Assembly (NCBI GenBank): GCA_963699495.1
Contig: CAVOUB010000003.1
Location: 372,001 to 436,000 of the forward strand
Origin: JAIBJN01 sp963699495
GTDB taxonomy: Bacteria; Actinomycetota; Thermoleophilia; Gaiellales; Gaiellaceae
DNA: 64,000 bases
Direction of reading: 5' to 3'
The notes under the pieces are model-generated. The model saw only the letters and a program-made list of their open reading frames with translations, searched no databases and was not told the DNA's origin. How positions within the stretch are numbered: position 1 is the stretch's first letter; each line of letters opens with the position of its first letter. Of this stretch, positions 9,112 to 18,188 are shown piece by piece. Position numbers and translations under genes: made by a program.

Positions 9112-10059
9112 ATGAACGTCGCAGACACGCAAACGGCCGAGCCCGAGACCGACGGGTCGTTCGGCCGCCTCAACCAGATCGATGCCGGCCTGCTGAACGT
9201 CGGTTACGCCGAGGTGGGGCCTGCCGATGGCCCGGCTGTGATTCTCCTGCATGGCTGGCCCTACGACATCCACAGCTACGTCGACGTGGCCCCTCTGTTG
9301 GCGGCGGCTGGTTGCCGCGCGATCGTTCCGCACCTCCGGGGCTTCGGCACGACGCGCTTCCTCTCGGGCGAGACGCTGCGCAACGGCGAGCAAGCGGCGC
9401 TCGCTCTCGACGTCATCGCCTTCATGGACGCCCTCGAGATCGAGAGCGCGATTCTGGCCGGCTTCGATTGGGGAGCGCGCACGGCCGACATCGTCGCGGC
9501 GCTCTGGCCCGAGCGCTGCAGGGCGCTCGTCGCGGTGAGCGGCTACCTGATCGGCAGCCAGGAAGCCGGCAGGCTGCCGTTGCCGCCGGAGGCCGAGCTC
9601 CAGTGGTGGTATCAGTACTACTTCGCCACCGAGCGCGGTCGGGCCGGTTACGACGAATACCGGCGCGACTTTGCGAAGCTCATCTGGCGAACCGCTTCGC
9701 CGAAGTGGAATTTCGACGACGCCACCTTCGATCGCAGCGCAGCGTCCTTCGACAACCCGGATCACGTCGCTATCGCGATTCACAACTATCGCTGGCGGCT
9801 GGGGCTGGCTGAAGGCGAGGCTGAGTACGATGAGCTGGAGAAACGGCTCGCCGAAGGTCCCTTCATCACCGTGCCCGCCATTACGCTCGAGGGTGATGCC
9901 AACGGTGCGCCCCATCCGGACCCGAGTGCCTATGCCATGAAGTTCTCGGGCACGTACTCGCACCGGACGATCGAGGGCGGCATCGGACACAACCTTCCCC
10001 AGGAAGCCCCGGCGGCCTTCGCCGATGCTGTCCTCGACGTGGGCGGGATCCGGACGTGA
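9112..10059 (+). CDS. Alpha/beta hydrolase, epoxide hydrolase-like
   Basis: 315 residues with HGWPYDIHSY, nucleophile Asp119 in GFDWG and His293 in GIGHNLPQ. The cap region is rich in aromatic residues (WWYQYYF). An Asp nucleophile again suggests epoxide or halide substrates. It starts at ATG 9112, 20 bases after the previous hydrolase. Its stop codon overlaps the GTG start of the next gene (GTGA). It is the fourth such hydrolase in a row. Confidence 0.8.
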   Translation: MNVADTQTAEPETDGSFGRLNQIDAGLLNVGYAEVGPADGPAVILLHGWPYDIHSYVDVAPLLAAAGCRAIVPHLRGFGTTRFLSGETLRNGEQAALALDVIAFMDALEIESAILAGFDWGARTADIVAALWPERCRALVAVSGYLIGSQEAGRLPLPPEAELQWWYQYYFATERGRAGYDEYRRDFAKLIWRTASPKWNFDDATFDRSAASFDNPDHVAIAIHNYRWRLGLAEGEAEYDELEKRLAEGPFITVPAITLEGDANGAPHPDPSAYAMKFSGTYSHRTIEGGIGHNLPQEAPAAFADAVLDVGGIRT

Positions 10060-11066
10060 GCCTGTTCGGCAGGCTACGCAATGCCGGAACGGCCGCCCTA
10101 CCGGTCGAAGGTCACCTGCCTGGCTTCGAGGAGGCAAGCGGCTGGCTCAATTCCACGCCCCTGACCGAGGCGGACCTGCGCGGGAAGGTCGTCCTGACCG
10201 ATTTCTGGACGTACACCTGCATCAACTGGCTCCGCACGCTCGGCTATGTCCGCGCGTGGGCCGAGAAGTACGAGGATCAGGGATTGGTCGTCGTCGGCGT
10301 CCACACGCCGGAGTTCCCGTTCGAGCGGGACACCGACAAGGTCCGCGAGGCCGCGAGAGACATGAGCGTCGCGTATCCGATCGCACTCGACCCCGACTAC
10401 GCGGTCTGGGAGGCGTTCAGCAATCGGTACTGGCCTGCCGTGTACATCGCCGACGCCGAAGGGCGGATCCGACACCACCAGTTCGGCGAGGGCGGATACG
10501 AAGAATGCGAAAGGATCATCCAGCGGTTGCTAGGCGAGGCGGGACACGAGGGCATCGGAGACGATCTGGTCTCCCTCGCTCCGGACGGTTTCGAGGCACA
10601 GGCCGATTGGAACAACTTGGGATCTCCCGAGACGTACCTCGGCTACCAGCAAGGCCACAGCTTTGCGTCTCCCGGCGGCGCCGAGCTCGACGAGCCTCGC
10701 GCATATGTCGTGCCGGATCCGTTGAAGCTCAACTCCTGGGGCCTGTCCGGGGACTGGACGGTCGAAAGGCGGGCGAGCGTTCTCAATCGAGCCGACGGGC
10801 GGATCGCGTTTCGCTTCCACGCTCGCGATGTCCACCTCGTGATGCGACCGCGGACGCCAGGGGCACCCGTGCCATTCCGCGTCCTCGTCGACGGAGCTCG
10901 CCCCGGAGCCGACCACGGGCTGGACGTCGACGAAGAGGGCCATGGAACGCTGGTTCAACCGCGGCTCTATCAGCTGGTTCGGCAGCAAGGATCGATCACT
11001 GACCGCACGTTCGAGATCACGTTCCTCGCGCCAGGCGTCGAGGCCTACGTGTTCACGTTCGGCTAG
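10056..11066 (+). CDS. Thioredoxin-like protein with DipZ-type C-terminal domain, CxxW active site
   Basis: 336 residues. Residues ~10-165 are a TlpA/DipZ-like thioredoxin fold (WTYTCINW, GVHTPEFPFE). The C-terminal ~130 residues match the beta-rich domain found at the end of DipZ proteins (LNSWGLSGDWTV). Family members normally have CxNC; here Cys55 is followed by Trp58 where the second Cys should be, so a classical disulfide exchange is not possible. There is no signal peptide and none of DipZ's membrane part. It may act as a one-cysteine reductase or have lost redox function. The GTG start overlaps the preceding stop. Confidence 0.75.
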   Translation: MSLFGRLRNAGTAALPVEGHLPGFEEASGWLNSTPLTEADLRGKVVLTDFWTYTCINWLRTLGYVRAWAEKYEDQGLVVVGVHTPEFPFERDTDKVREAARDMSVAYPIALDPDYAVWEAFSNRYWPAVYIADAEGRIRHHQFGEGGYEECERIIQRLLGEAGHEGIGDDLVSLAPDGFEAQADWNNLGSPETYLGYQQGHSFASPGGAELDEPRAYVVPDPLKLNSWGLSGDWTVERRASVLNRADGRIAFRFHARDVHLVMRPRTPGAPVPFRVLVDGARPGADHGLDVDEEGHGTLVQPRLYQLVRQQGSITDRTFEITFLAPGVEAYVFTFG

Positions 11067-11165
11067 GCGGCTGATCGCTCGACCAAGCCGTCCCGCGGAT
11101 CTCGATCACGACCTGCGCAATCCGCGAGCCCCGGCGCGGCCGGCTCTTCCCCCTGAGCCGAGCCC

Positions 11166-12461
11166 TCAGGGCGTGGACGGCGCGGCCGACGTGCCCTCGT
11201 GTCTGTCACGGGTACGCACCCACAGGGCGTCCAGCACGACGGCGAGGACGCCGATCGCGATAATGGCGTAGAAGGTCTCGGGCGCGTTCCGCAGCGTGTC
11301 GACGGCGAAGAACCCGAGCACGACCACCGTCACGGCGATGGCCAGCACGACGATCACGGCGTTGCTGCCGGTGTCGGCTCGCCGCCGGAACCCCGCCACG
11401 CCGATGAGGACGAAGATCATCAGCGCGACCGCGCTCCCCACCGAGGCGATCGACGAGAGGTCGACGAGGTTCGCGACGAGGAGGACCAGTCCCGCGGTGA
11501 TGAACAACCCGGACTTGGCGCGGAACCGGGTGCTCGCTCCGAAGAAGCCGGGGAAGAGACGCTCCTGTGCCAGCATCCCGGTCAGGTTCGACGAGGCGTA
11601 CAGCGTCGCGTTCGTCGCGCCGGCGGTCGAGAGCAGCGCGGCGACGGCCATGACCGTGAAGCCCGCGTCTCCGAGCGTCGGCCGCGCAGCCTCCGCGATC
11701 GCGGTCTCGCCGTACTGGATGACCTCGGCGACGGTAAGCGTGCCGAACACGCCGAGCGCGATCAGCACGTACGTGACGGACGTGACGCCGAGGGCCCCGA
11801 ACGTCGCCCTGGGAAGGTCGCGGGCGGGATTCTTCAGGTCGCCGGCGGTGAAGGTGATGACGTTGAAGCCGAGGTAGGCAAAGAAGGTCAGGGCAACGCT
11901 CGCGATGATCTTCGAGAACGGCGGGTACCCGCTGAAGGCCAGCAGGTCGAGGTCGATGTCGGAGAGCGTTACGACGATGAAGACGGCGAACACGGCGAGC
12001 ACGCCGACGACGATCAGCGACTGGGCCCTCGCGACGAACGTGGCGCCGACCATGTTCACCGCCACCATCGTGAGGATGAGAGCGGTGACGAAGACGTTGT
12101 CCCACCAACCCGGCGCGTCGTCGCCGATGAAGAGCGAGGTCGCATAGCTGCCGAACGAGACGGCGACCATCGAGCAGACGATCACGATCGCCGCGATGTA
12201 CCCGAGCCAAGAGGCGATGCCGACGAGCCGCCCCTTCCCGAATCCCTCGATCAGATAGGTGATGAGCCCGCCCGAGCTCGGGAAGCGGGCGCCGAGCTTG
12301 ACGCAGACGTATCCGAGGAGCGAGGCCACGATGCCGCCAAGCAGGAACGAGATCCAGACTGCGGCGCCCGCAACGGCGCCGGCCTCGCCGAGGAGGGCGA
12401 AGATGCCGGCTCCGATCATGCTGCCGATTCCGAGGAAGGTGGCGCCGCGGACGGTCATCAC
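11166..12461 (-). CDS. APC-family amino acid permease
   Basis: 431 residues, about twelve hydrophobic segments, with the family signature GIGSMIGAGIFALLGE in helix 1 and GLITYLIEGFG in helix 3. Members of this superfamily exchange or import amino acids and amines. There is no soluble C-terminal domain. The first two codons are GTG-ATG; either could start. It is convergent with the upstream hydrolase array (99-base gap with no clear terminator) and divergent from the amidotransferase gene. Confidence 0.85.
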   Translation of the reverse strand: MMTVRGATFLGIGSMIGAGIFALLGEAGAVAGAAVWISFLLGGIVASLLGYVCVKLGARFPSSGGLITYLIEGFGKGRLVGIASWLGYIAAIVIVCSMVAVSFGSYATSLFIGDDAPGWWDNVFVTALILTMVAVNMVGATFVARAQSLIVVGVLAVFAVFIVVTLSDIDLDLLAFSGYPPFSKIIASVALTFFAYLGFNVITFTAGDLKNPARDLPRATFGALGVTSVTYVLIALGVFGTLTVAEVIQYGETAIAEAARPTLGDAGFTVMAVAALLSTAGATNATLYASSNLTGMLAQERLFPGFFGASTRFRAKSGLFITAGLVLLVANLVDLSSIASVGSAVALMIFVLIGVAGFRRRADTGSNAVIVVLAIAVTVVVLGFFAVDTLRNAPETFYAIIAIGVLAVVLDALWVRTRDRHEGTSAAPSTP

Positions 12462-12631
12462 GACACCTTCTACGGGACACAGGCCGCCTCCGCGTCAGGG
12501 GTTTCACCATCCGGAATCGTGGATTTCCCCGATCCCTGGAGCCCGCGCGGCTGACAGCTTCATCCGGAGCGGACGATGCAGCTGGCGCCCGCTCCGAGTT
12601 GAATGCGGACTACCCGACGAGGAGGAAGACC

Positions 12632-13462
12632 GTGTGCAGATGGCTCGCATACTCCGGATCGCCGGTGCTGCTCGAGGAGCTGCTCCTCAAGCCCAAGCAC
12701 TCGCTCATCGACCAGAGCCTCCACTCGAGGCTCGGCGCGGAGACGACGAACGGCGACGGGTTCGGGATCGGCTGGTACGGCGTCGGCGACACGCCGGGGG
12801 TGTTCCACAGCATCGAGCCCGCGTGGAACGACCGCAATCTCAAGGACCTGGCCCGCCACCTCGTCTCGCCGCTCGTCTTCGCCCACATCCGCGCCTCGAC
12901 AGGGGGCGCCATCCAGCAGACCAACTGCCACCCCTTCCGTCATGGACGGTGGCTCTGGATGCACAACGGCTTCATCGGCGAGTTCGCGAGCGTGAAGCGC
13001 GACCTCGAGCTCGCCGTCGACCCGTCGCTCTACGCAGAGATCGAAGGCTCCACCGACACCGAGGTCTTCTTCCACCTCGCGCTCACCTTCGGACTCGAGG
13101 ACGACCCGCCGGCCGCCGTCGAGCGCGCGGTCGGCTTCATCGAGGAGACCGGCCGCGCCCACGGGGTCGAGCATCCCATCCAGATGACGGTGGCCACGAC
13201 CGACGGCTCCAGCTTGTGGGCGTTCCGCTACTCGAGCGAGGGGAAGTCGCGGTCGCTTTTCTTCAGCACCGCGGTCGCCACACTGCACGAGCAGTACCCG
13301 GACAACCCGATCCTCCACGGGCTCTCGGACGAGACGCGCCTGATCGTGTCGGAGCCGCTCGGCGACCTCGCGGGCGCCTGGAACGAGGTGCCGGAGTCGA
13401 GCTACGGCGTCGTCCAGGAGGGCCAGGACGAGCTGCGGCCGTTCACGCCGCGGAGCGGCTAG
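12632..13462 (+). CDS. Class II glutamine amidotransferase (EgtC/YafJ-like)
   Basis: 276 residues. Class II amidotransferases need Cys at position 2, exposed after loss of Met. The GTG at 12632 gives MCRWLAYSG, exactly the family N-terminus, and GAGGAGGAAG at 12618-12627 is a good ribosome site. An in-frame TTG at 12599 would bury the cysteine and is rejected. Other motifs are NGDGFGIGWY, HIRASTGG, NCHPFRHGRWLWMHNG. It hydrolyses glutamine or a gamma-glutamyl compound; EgtC in ergothioneine synthesis is the nearest known role, but no other egt gene is nearby. Confidence 0.85.
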   Translation: MCRWLAYSGSPVLLEELLLKPKHSLIDQSLHSRLGAETTNGDGFGIGWYGVGDTPGVFHSIEPAWNDRNLKDLARHLVSPLVFAHIRASTGGAIQQTNCHPFRHGRWLWMHNGFIGEFASVKRDLELAVDPSLYAEIEGSTDTEVFFHLALTFGLEDDPPAAVERAVGFIEETGRAHGVEHPIQMTVATTDGSSLWAFRYSSEGKSRSLFFSTAVATLHEQYPDNPILHGLSDETRLIVSEPLGDLAGAWNEVPESSYGVVQEGQDELRPFTPRSG

Positions 13463-13618
13463 ATCTCGGCGAGAAGCTCCGCCACGGCAGAGACAAGCCC
13501 GGCGATCAGCTTGACGAGAGCGAACGGCCGACAGGGAGGATCGGGAGCGCCCCGAGGAGCAGTCTCGCCACGATTCGCCAGCGCCGCCGCGACGACGACG
13601 AGCGACGCCGCGCTCGAC

Positions 13619-14521
13619 CTACGCCTGGACTGCGCTCAGAAGCGACTCGTGGAGGCTCTCGAGTCGCTTGCGGGTGCGCTCGTCGGCGGGTGTGAACGCC
13701 ACGATCCGGGTGCCCAGACGCTGGCCGAGCCAGAGATTCGTGTAGTCGAGCGAGAGGAGGCCGGCGGTCGGATGCAGGGCGCGCTTCGTCCGGCTCTCCA
13801 CCCCTTGGACATCGTGGCGCTCCCAGACTGCTGTGAACTGAGGAGACGCTCGGTGGAGGCGGGCCACGAGTGTTTTCCACGCGGGCTCGTCGAGGTGCTC
13901 GGCCATCCCGGCTCGGTATTCGCCGACCAACCTCCCGACGTCCTCGTTCCAGTCGACCATCACCTCCCGCCAGCGAGGGTGCGTGAAGGAGAGCCAAAGG
14001 AGGTTGCGGTCCTCAATCGGGATCGTGTCGAGGTCACCGAAGAAGCTGGCATAGACACGGTTGAAGGCCAACAGGTCGAGGCGGTCGTTGACGACGCAGG
14101 CGGGGTAGGGCTCGAGCTGTTCGATCAGCGGCTGCGCGGTCGGGCAGAGCTGCAGACACTGGTTGGCGATAGTCGTGGTCGCCAGGCCCGCCAGCGTGAA
14201 CAGGTGCGAATGCTCGTGCGGGTCGAACTGCAGCGTTCTCGCGATCGCGTCGAGCACCTGCGCCGAGGGGTGAATGTCCCGTCCCTGCTCCAGCCACGTG
14301 TACCAGGTGACCCCGACGCCCGCGAGCTGAGCAACCTCCTCGCGGCGCAGCCCAGGGGTGCGCCGCCGCCGCGACGGCCGTAGTCCGACTTGCTCGGGCT
14401 TGATGCGCTCCCGGCGGCTGCGGAGGAACGCCCCGAGCTCGCGTCGGCGAAGCTCGGTACCGCTCGCCACCGCCAGCGAGACGGTCGGCGCGGGCTCGGT
14501 TTCGGCCTCGAAAACCGCCAT
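13619..14521 (-). CDS. XRE-family regulator with MmyB-like ligand domain
   Basis: 300 residues. Residues ~20-75 are a helix-turn-helix (LGAFLRSRRERI, TPGLRREEVAQLAGV, TWYTWLEQGRDI). The rest matches the MmyB-type ligand-binding domain (LNRLDLLAFN-like segment, RWREVMVDWNEDVG). These regulators commonly control a divergent MFS exporter or oxidoreductase gene, as here. I place the start at ATG 14521 (MAVFEAETEP); the longer open frame upstream runs across the divergent promoter and is not conserved-looking. Confidence 0.85.
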   Translation of the reverse strand: MAVFEAETEPAPTVSLAVASGTELRRRELGAFLRSRRERIKPEQVGLRPSRRRRTPGLRREEVAQLAGVGVTWYTWLEQGRDIHPSAQVLDAIARTLQFDPHEHSHLFTLAGLATTTIANQCLQLCPTAQPLIEQLEPYPACVVNDRLDLLAFNRVYASFFGDLDTIPIEDRNLLWLSFTHPRWREVMVDWNEDVGRLVGEYRAGMAEHLDEPAWKTLVARLHRASPQFTAVWERHDVQGVESRTKRALHPTAGLLSLDYTNLWLGQRLGTRIVAFTPADERTRKRLESLHESLLSAVQA

Positions 14522-14570
14522 TTGCCAGCCAGTATGGCAGACGAGAACACGGCTAGAGGGGTAGCGCTGA

Positions 14571-14619
14571 TACCTGGATAAACACACTCTGGTACCAGGC
14601 TGGTCGCTGTGGCTAGGGT
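14571..14619 (+). promoter_or_regulatory. Divergent promoter/operator region between XRE regulator and MFS gene
   Basis: TACCTGG (14571-14577) and TACCAGG (14593-14599) are near-identical direct repeats 22 bases apart, about two helical turns. They fit two dimer or tandem sites for the adjacent regulator. TAGGGT at 14614-14619 ends 6 bases before the MFS ATG, which fits a -10 box of a leaderless transcript. Binding by the XRE protein is inferred. Confidence 0.4.
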
Positions 14620-14625
14620 CGCTCC

Positions 14626-16098
14626 ATGACTCTTCGACTCGCCTCACCGCAGAGCCCGGCCGAGCGGTTCAGCACCCGCGTCTGGGGGATGCTGCTCGTC
14701 CTCTGCGGCGCCATCTTCCTCGATTCCATGGACGTCTCGATGGTCGGCGTCGCCCTGCCGTCGATCCGCACGGACCTGGACATGTCGACTAGCTCGCTGC
14801 AGTGGGTCGTCAGCGCCTACGTGCTCGGCTACGGCGGGTTCCTCCTGCTGGGCGGGCGCGCCGCCGATCTGTTCGGGCGACGGCGGGTGTTTCTGATCTC
14901 ACTCGGCGTCTTCGTCGTGGCCTCCGCGCTCGGCGGGCTCGCCGACGACGGCTCGCTGCTCATCGCCACCCGCTTCATCAAGGGCGTGAGTGCGGCCTTC
15001 ACGGCACCCGCAGGCCTCTCGATAATCACGACGAGCTTCGCGGAAGGCCCTGCCCGCAACAAAGCGATCTCGATCTATACGGCCACTGGTGCGACGGGGT
15101 TCTCGCTCGGACTCGTTTTCGGCGGTCTCCTGACTGAGATCGGCTGGCGCTGGGTGTTCTTCCTGCCTGCGCCCATCGCGCTGGCCACGCTCCTCGCCGG
15201 AACCCGGCTCGTCCCCTCGGACTCGCGGACCGCGCGGGTGGCGCGCTCCTTCGACCTCGCCGGCGCGGTCACCTTGACCGCGACCATGCTGCTCTTGGTG
15301 TTCACGGTCGTCGAGGCGCCCGAGGTGGGCTGGGGCTCGACACGCACCCTTCTCTCTTTAGCCGCTGTCGGCGCCATTCTGGGCGCCTTCGTCGCGATCG
15401 AGCGTCGAGCTGCCGTGCCGCTCGTGCGACTCGGGATTCTGCGCTCGGCGTCGCTCGTGCAGGCGAACCTGGGCGCGATGATGCTCATCGGCGGCTGGTT
15501 CGGGTTCCAGTTCATCGCGACCCTCTACATGCAGCAGCTCCGCGGCTGGTCGCCGCTCGAGACCGGTCTGGCGATCTTCCCCGGAGGGTTCCTCGTCGCT
15601 CTGCTGGCACCCAGGATCGCGCCGCTCGTTATGCGCTTCGGTAGCAGGCGCCTGATCACGGCAGGCCTGGCCTCGACGGGTATCGGCTACGCCCTCTTCC
15701 TGCCGGTCGGGCTCGACTCGGGGTATGTCGCTGCGATGCTGCCGACGTTCGTCTTCGCCGGCCTCGGGTTCGCGCTGGCCTACGGCCCGCTCAACATCGC
15801 GGCGACGAACGGGATCGCGGCCGAAGAGCAGGGGCTGGCGGGCGGGCTCGTGGGCACGTCGTTCCAGTTCGGCGGCGCGCTCATCCTCGCGGTCGCAACC
15901 GCGGTGAACAGCGCCGCGACCGGCGCGGACGGCTCGGCCCAGGGGCTGCTCGACGGGTTCCAGGCGGCGATCGTCGTCTCGGTGATCGCGGCCGCCCTCG
16001 GCGTGCTTGTGACTGCTGTTCGCGTTCGCCCGCCGATTCTGGCGGCGGGCGAGGCGCCCGACCTCGTCGAAGTCGAGTCCGAGGCGGAGGCTGCCTGA
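14626..16098 (+). CDS. MFS multidrug exporter, DHA2 / EmrB-QacA type
   Basis: 490 residues with fourteen probable membrane helices. Helix-1 motif LDSMDVSMVGVALPSI, the cytoplasmic motif GGRAADLFGRRRVF, and antiporter motif GATGFSLGLVFGG are those of DHA2 drug:proton antiporters. It faces the XRE/MmyB regulator across 104 bases and is probably its target. The start is ATG 14626 with no ribosome site, in keeping with a leaderless message. Confidence 0.9.
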   Translation: MTLRLASPQSPAERFSTRVWGMLLVLCGAIFLDSMDVSMVGVALPSIRTDLDMSTSSLQWVVSAYVLGYGGFLLLGGRAADLFGRRRVFLISLGVFVVASALGGLADDGSLLIATRFIKGVSAAFTAPAGLSIITTSFAEGPARNKAISIYTATGATGFSLGLVFGGLLTEIGWRWVFFLPAPIALATLLAGTRLVPSDSRTARVARSFDLAGAVTLTATMLLLVFTVVEAPEVGWGSTRTLLSLAAVGAILGAFVAIERRAAVPLVRLGILRSASLVQANLGAMMLIGGWFGFQFIATLYMQQLRGWSPLETGLAIFPGGFLVALLAPRIAPLVMRFGSRRLITAGLASTGIGYALFLPVGLDSGYVAAMLPTFVFAGLGFALAYGPLNIAATNGIAAEEQGLAGGLVGTSFQFGGALILAVATAVNSAATGADGSAQGLLDGFQAAIVVSVIAAALGVLVTAVRVRPPILAAGEAPDLVEVESEAEAA

Positions 16099-16170
16099 GC
16101 CGCCACGAGCGATGAGTTACGGCGGCGCTCGTCGTCTAACAGAGTGACGCGACCAGCACCGGGAGGCACG

Positions 16171-16812
16171 ATGAGCAAGCTCAGGTTCAACATCACGATG
16201 TCACTCGACGGCTTCGTCGCCGGCCCTGGCCAAAGCGAAGAGAATCCGCTCGGCGTGGGCGGCATGGAGCTTCACCAATGGCTGCTCCCTCTGGCCGCCT
16301 TTCGCGAGCCGCACGGCGAGGAGGGCGGCGACGTCAACGCCAGCACGCCGGTCGTCGAGGCGTGGCTCGAGAATGTGGGAGCGACGGTGATGGGCCGCAA
16401 CATGTTCGGAGGCGGCCCCGGCCCTTGGGGGGACAACCCGTGGAAGGGCTGGTGGGGCGAGGAGCCGCCGTTCCACCACCCGGTCTTCGTCCTCACCCAT
16501 CACGCCCGCGACCCTCTGGAGATGCAGGGAGGCACCACCTTCCACTTCGTCACGGACGGGATCGAGTCCGCGCTCGAGCAGGCCAGGGAAGCCGCCGACG
16601 GCCAGGACGTCTCGCTGGGCGGCGGCGCCGACGTCGCTCAGCAGTACCTCGCCGCCGGGCTGATCGACGAGCTGGAGATCTCGGTCGTCCCCCTCCTCCT
16701 CGGGGACGGCGCCCGCTTGCTCGACAACCTCGGCGGGACCGAGCTCGAGCTCGAACAGGTCCGGGCGATCGAGGCGCCCGGCGTTACGCACCTGAAGTAC
16801 CGAGTCGGCTGA
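16171..16812 (+). CDS. Dihydrofolate reductase-like protein (RibD C-terminal family), first of two
   Basis: 213 residues. The N-terminus KLRFNITMSLDGFVAG and the GATVMGRNMF, FVLTHHARDPLEMQGG and LGGGADVAQQYL segments are those of the stand-alone RibD-C/YyaP-YwjB group of NADPH-binding proteins of mostly unknown reaction. I chose ATG 16171, with GGGAGG 5 bases upstream, over an in-frame GTG at 16144. A second family member lies at 17578, separated by a sigma-factor relic. Confidence 0.85.
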   Translation: MSKLRFNITMSLDGFVAGPGQSEENPLGVGGMELHQWLLPLAAFREPHGEEGGDVNASTPVVEAWLENVGATVMGRNMFGGGPGPWGDNPWKGWWGEEPPFHHPVFVLTHHARDPLEMQGGTTFHFVTDGIESALEQAREAADGQDVSLGGGADVAQQYLAAGLIDELEISVVPLLLGDGARLLDNLGGTELELEQVRAIEAPGVTHLKYRVG

Positions 16813-16887
16813 ACGTCTCCTTGGACTCCGGGCAGCATTCCCGGCAGGCTGTCCCATTCCTCGGCCACCGTTCGTCTTAGGGGCGAG

Positions 16888-17155
16888 CTGGCAAGCCTCA
16901 CCGGCTCGGCGGTCGTGGAGCTCAACCGGGCCGTCGCCGTGGCCGAAACGGGCGACGTCGAGGCGGCGCTCGCCCTGGTGGAGCGCCTTCGAGCTCGACC
17001 GCTACCACTATCTGCACGCGACCCGCGCGGAGCTGCTCCGCCGGCTCGACCGCGTCGACGAGGCCCGTGCGGCCTACGACCGCGCGCTCGAGCTCGTTCA
17101 CTCGGACGCCGAAAGGCGCTTCCTCGAGTTGAGGCTGGGGGAGCTCGAAGGCTGA
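16888..17155 (+). pseudogene. Relic of an ECF42-type sigma factor, C-terminal domain only, frameshifted
   Basis: Translation gives TGSAVVELNRAVAVAE, then after one extra base near 16985 continues as FELDRYHYLHATRAELLRR and ends DAERRFLELRLGEL before TGA. These segments are the hallmark C-terminal TPR-like part of ECF42 sigma factors (the group linked to DGPF/YCII proteins). No sigma-2 or sigma-4 DNA-binding region precedes it, so the gene is truncated as well as shifted. A small gene on the other strand overlaps its 3' end by 58 bases. Confidence 0.75.
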
Positions 17156-17394
17156 CCGGCGCTATCGACCGCCGATCCCGACAGTGTCCCACCGTCGTGG
17201 CCGGGTGCGTAGACGAGCTCACCCCGGTCGCGGAGGCGCACGAACTCCGACGGCGTCATCGGGACCTCCACGATGCACGAGTCCCAGCACTCACAGACGA
17301 AGGCTCCATCCTGAGCCCCAAAGCCCCACAGCTCGTTGTAGATGCGGTCGTTGGCCGTCCGGGAGACGCTCTGCTTGCGACCGTCGGTCTCCAC
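17098..17394 (-). CDS. Small Cys-motif protein, possible anti-sigma-like or stress protein
   Basis: 98 residues starting at GTG 17394, preceded by a clear GAAAGGAG ribosome site. Residues ~15-68 match a small actinobacterial family with the pattern NxxxxEL...FVCECWDSCI...MTPSEFVRLR...FxxAPGHD; in relatives the middle reads CECxxxxC and probably binds metal. Function is unknown. The last ~20 residues are read antisense through the sigma-factor relic and look like run-on sequence, suggesting that the original stop was lost when the neighbour decayed. Confidence 0.6.
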   Translation of the reverse strand: METDGRKQSVSRTANDRIYNELWGFGAQDGAFVCECWDSCIVEVPMTPSEFVRLRDRGELVYAPGHDGGTLSGSAVDSAGQPSSSPSLNSRKRLSASE

Positions 17395-17577
17395 GACCTC
17401 TCCTTTCCTGCCCTCCAGGCCAGATTGGCCGAGTGAAGGGTCAAGGAGGTCGGGGAGCGTTTGCTACACAGAGCTTAGCGCGTGCAGCGAGCGAGGATCG
17501 GGGATTTCTCCGTTGGCTTCGGTCAGCGCCTGTACCGCTCGGCGCAAAAGCGCTTTTAGGACGACCAGGAGGTTCTG

Positions 17578-18150
17578 ATGGGAAGGATCGTGGTAACCGA
17601 GTTCATCTCGCTGGACGGCGTCATCGAGGCCCCCGGGGGAGGCGAGGACTACGAGTACGGAGGTTGGACTTTCGAGATCGCCCGCGGCGAGGAGGGCGAC
17701 AGGTTCAAGCTCGACGAAGCCCTCTCGTCCGAGGCCTTGCTGCTGGGGCGAAAGACTTACGAGGGCTTTGCCGCGGCCTGGCCGTCCAGGGAAGGGGAGT
17801 TCGCCGACAAGTTCAACGCCATGCCCAAGTACGTCGTCTCCTCGACGCTGGAGGAGCCCGAGTGGAACAACTCGACGGTGCTGAGGGGCGACGTCGCGGC
17901 AGAGGTCGCGAAGCTGAAGCAGGAACAGAAGGGCGACATCGTCGTCCACGGCAGCGCCCGGCTCGCGCAGGCGCTGCTCGAGCACGACCTCGTCGACGAG
18001 CTCCGGCTGATGGTCTTCCCGGTCGTGCTCGGAAAGGGGAAGCGCCTCTTCGGCGAGACGAGCGACAAGAAGCCCCTGCGCCTGGTCGAGTCGAAGGTGG
18101 TCGGGGACGGCGTCACCATCCTCGTCTACCGGCCTGCGGACGCCGCTTGA
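17578..18150 (+). CDS. Dihydrofolate reductase-like protein (RibD C-terminal family), second of two
   Basis: 190 residues. MGRIVVTEFISLDGVIEAPGG opens the protein as in the YwjB-like RibD-C group, followed by LLLGRKTYEGFAAAWP, KYVVSSTLEEPEWNNS, IVVHGSARLAQALL and GKGKRLFG. AGGAGG lies 7 bases before the ATG. It is more distant from the neighbour at 16171 than a recent duplicate would be. The reaction is unknown; NADPH-dependent reduction is likely from the fold. Confidence 0.85.
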   Translation: MGRIVVTEFISLDGVIEAPGGGEDYEYGGWTFEIARGEEGDRFKLDEALSSEALLLGRKTYEGFAAAWPSREGEFADKFNAMPKYVVSSTLEEPEWNNSTVLRGDVAAEVAKLKQEQKGDIVVHGSARLAQALLEHDLVDELRLMVFPVVLGKGKRLFGETSDKKPLRLVESKVVGDGVTILVYRPADAA

Positions 18151-18188
18151 CGGGCCGGCCTTTCGAGCGGATGCAAAGGTGGCGCCTG

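Noticed and set aside
12599..12631. TTG start 33 bases upstream of the class II amidotransferase
   Set aside because: It would place eleven residues before the Met-Cys pair and abolish the N-terminal nucleophile.
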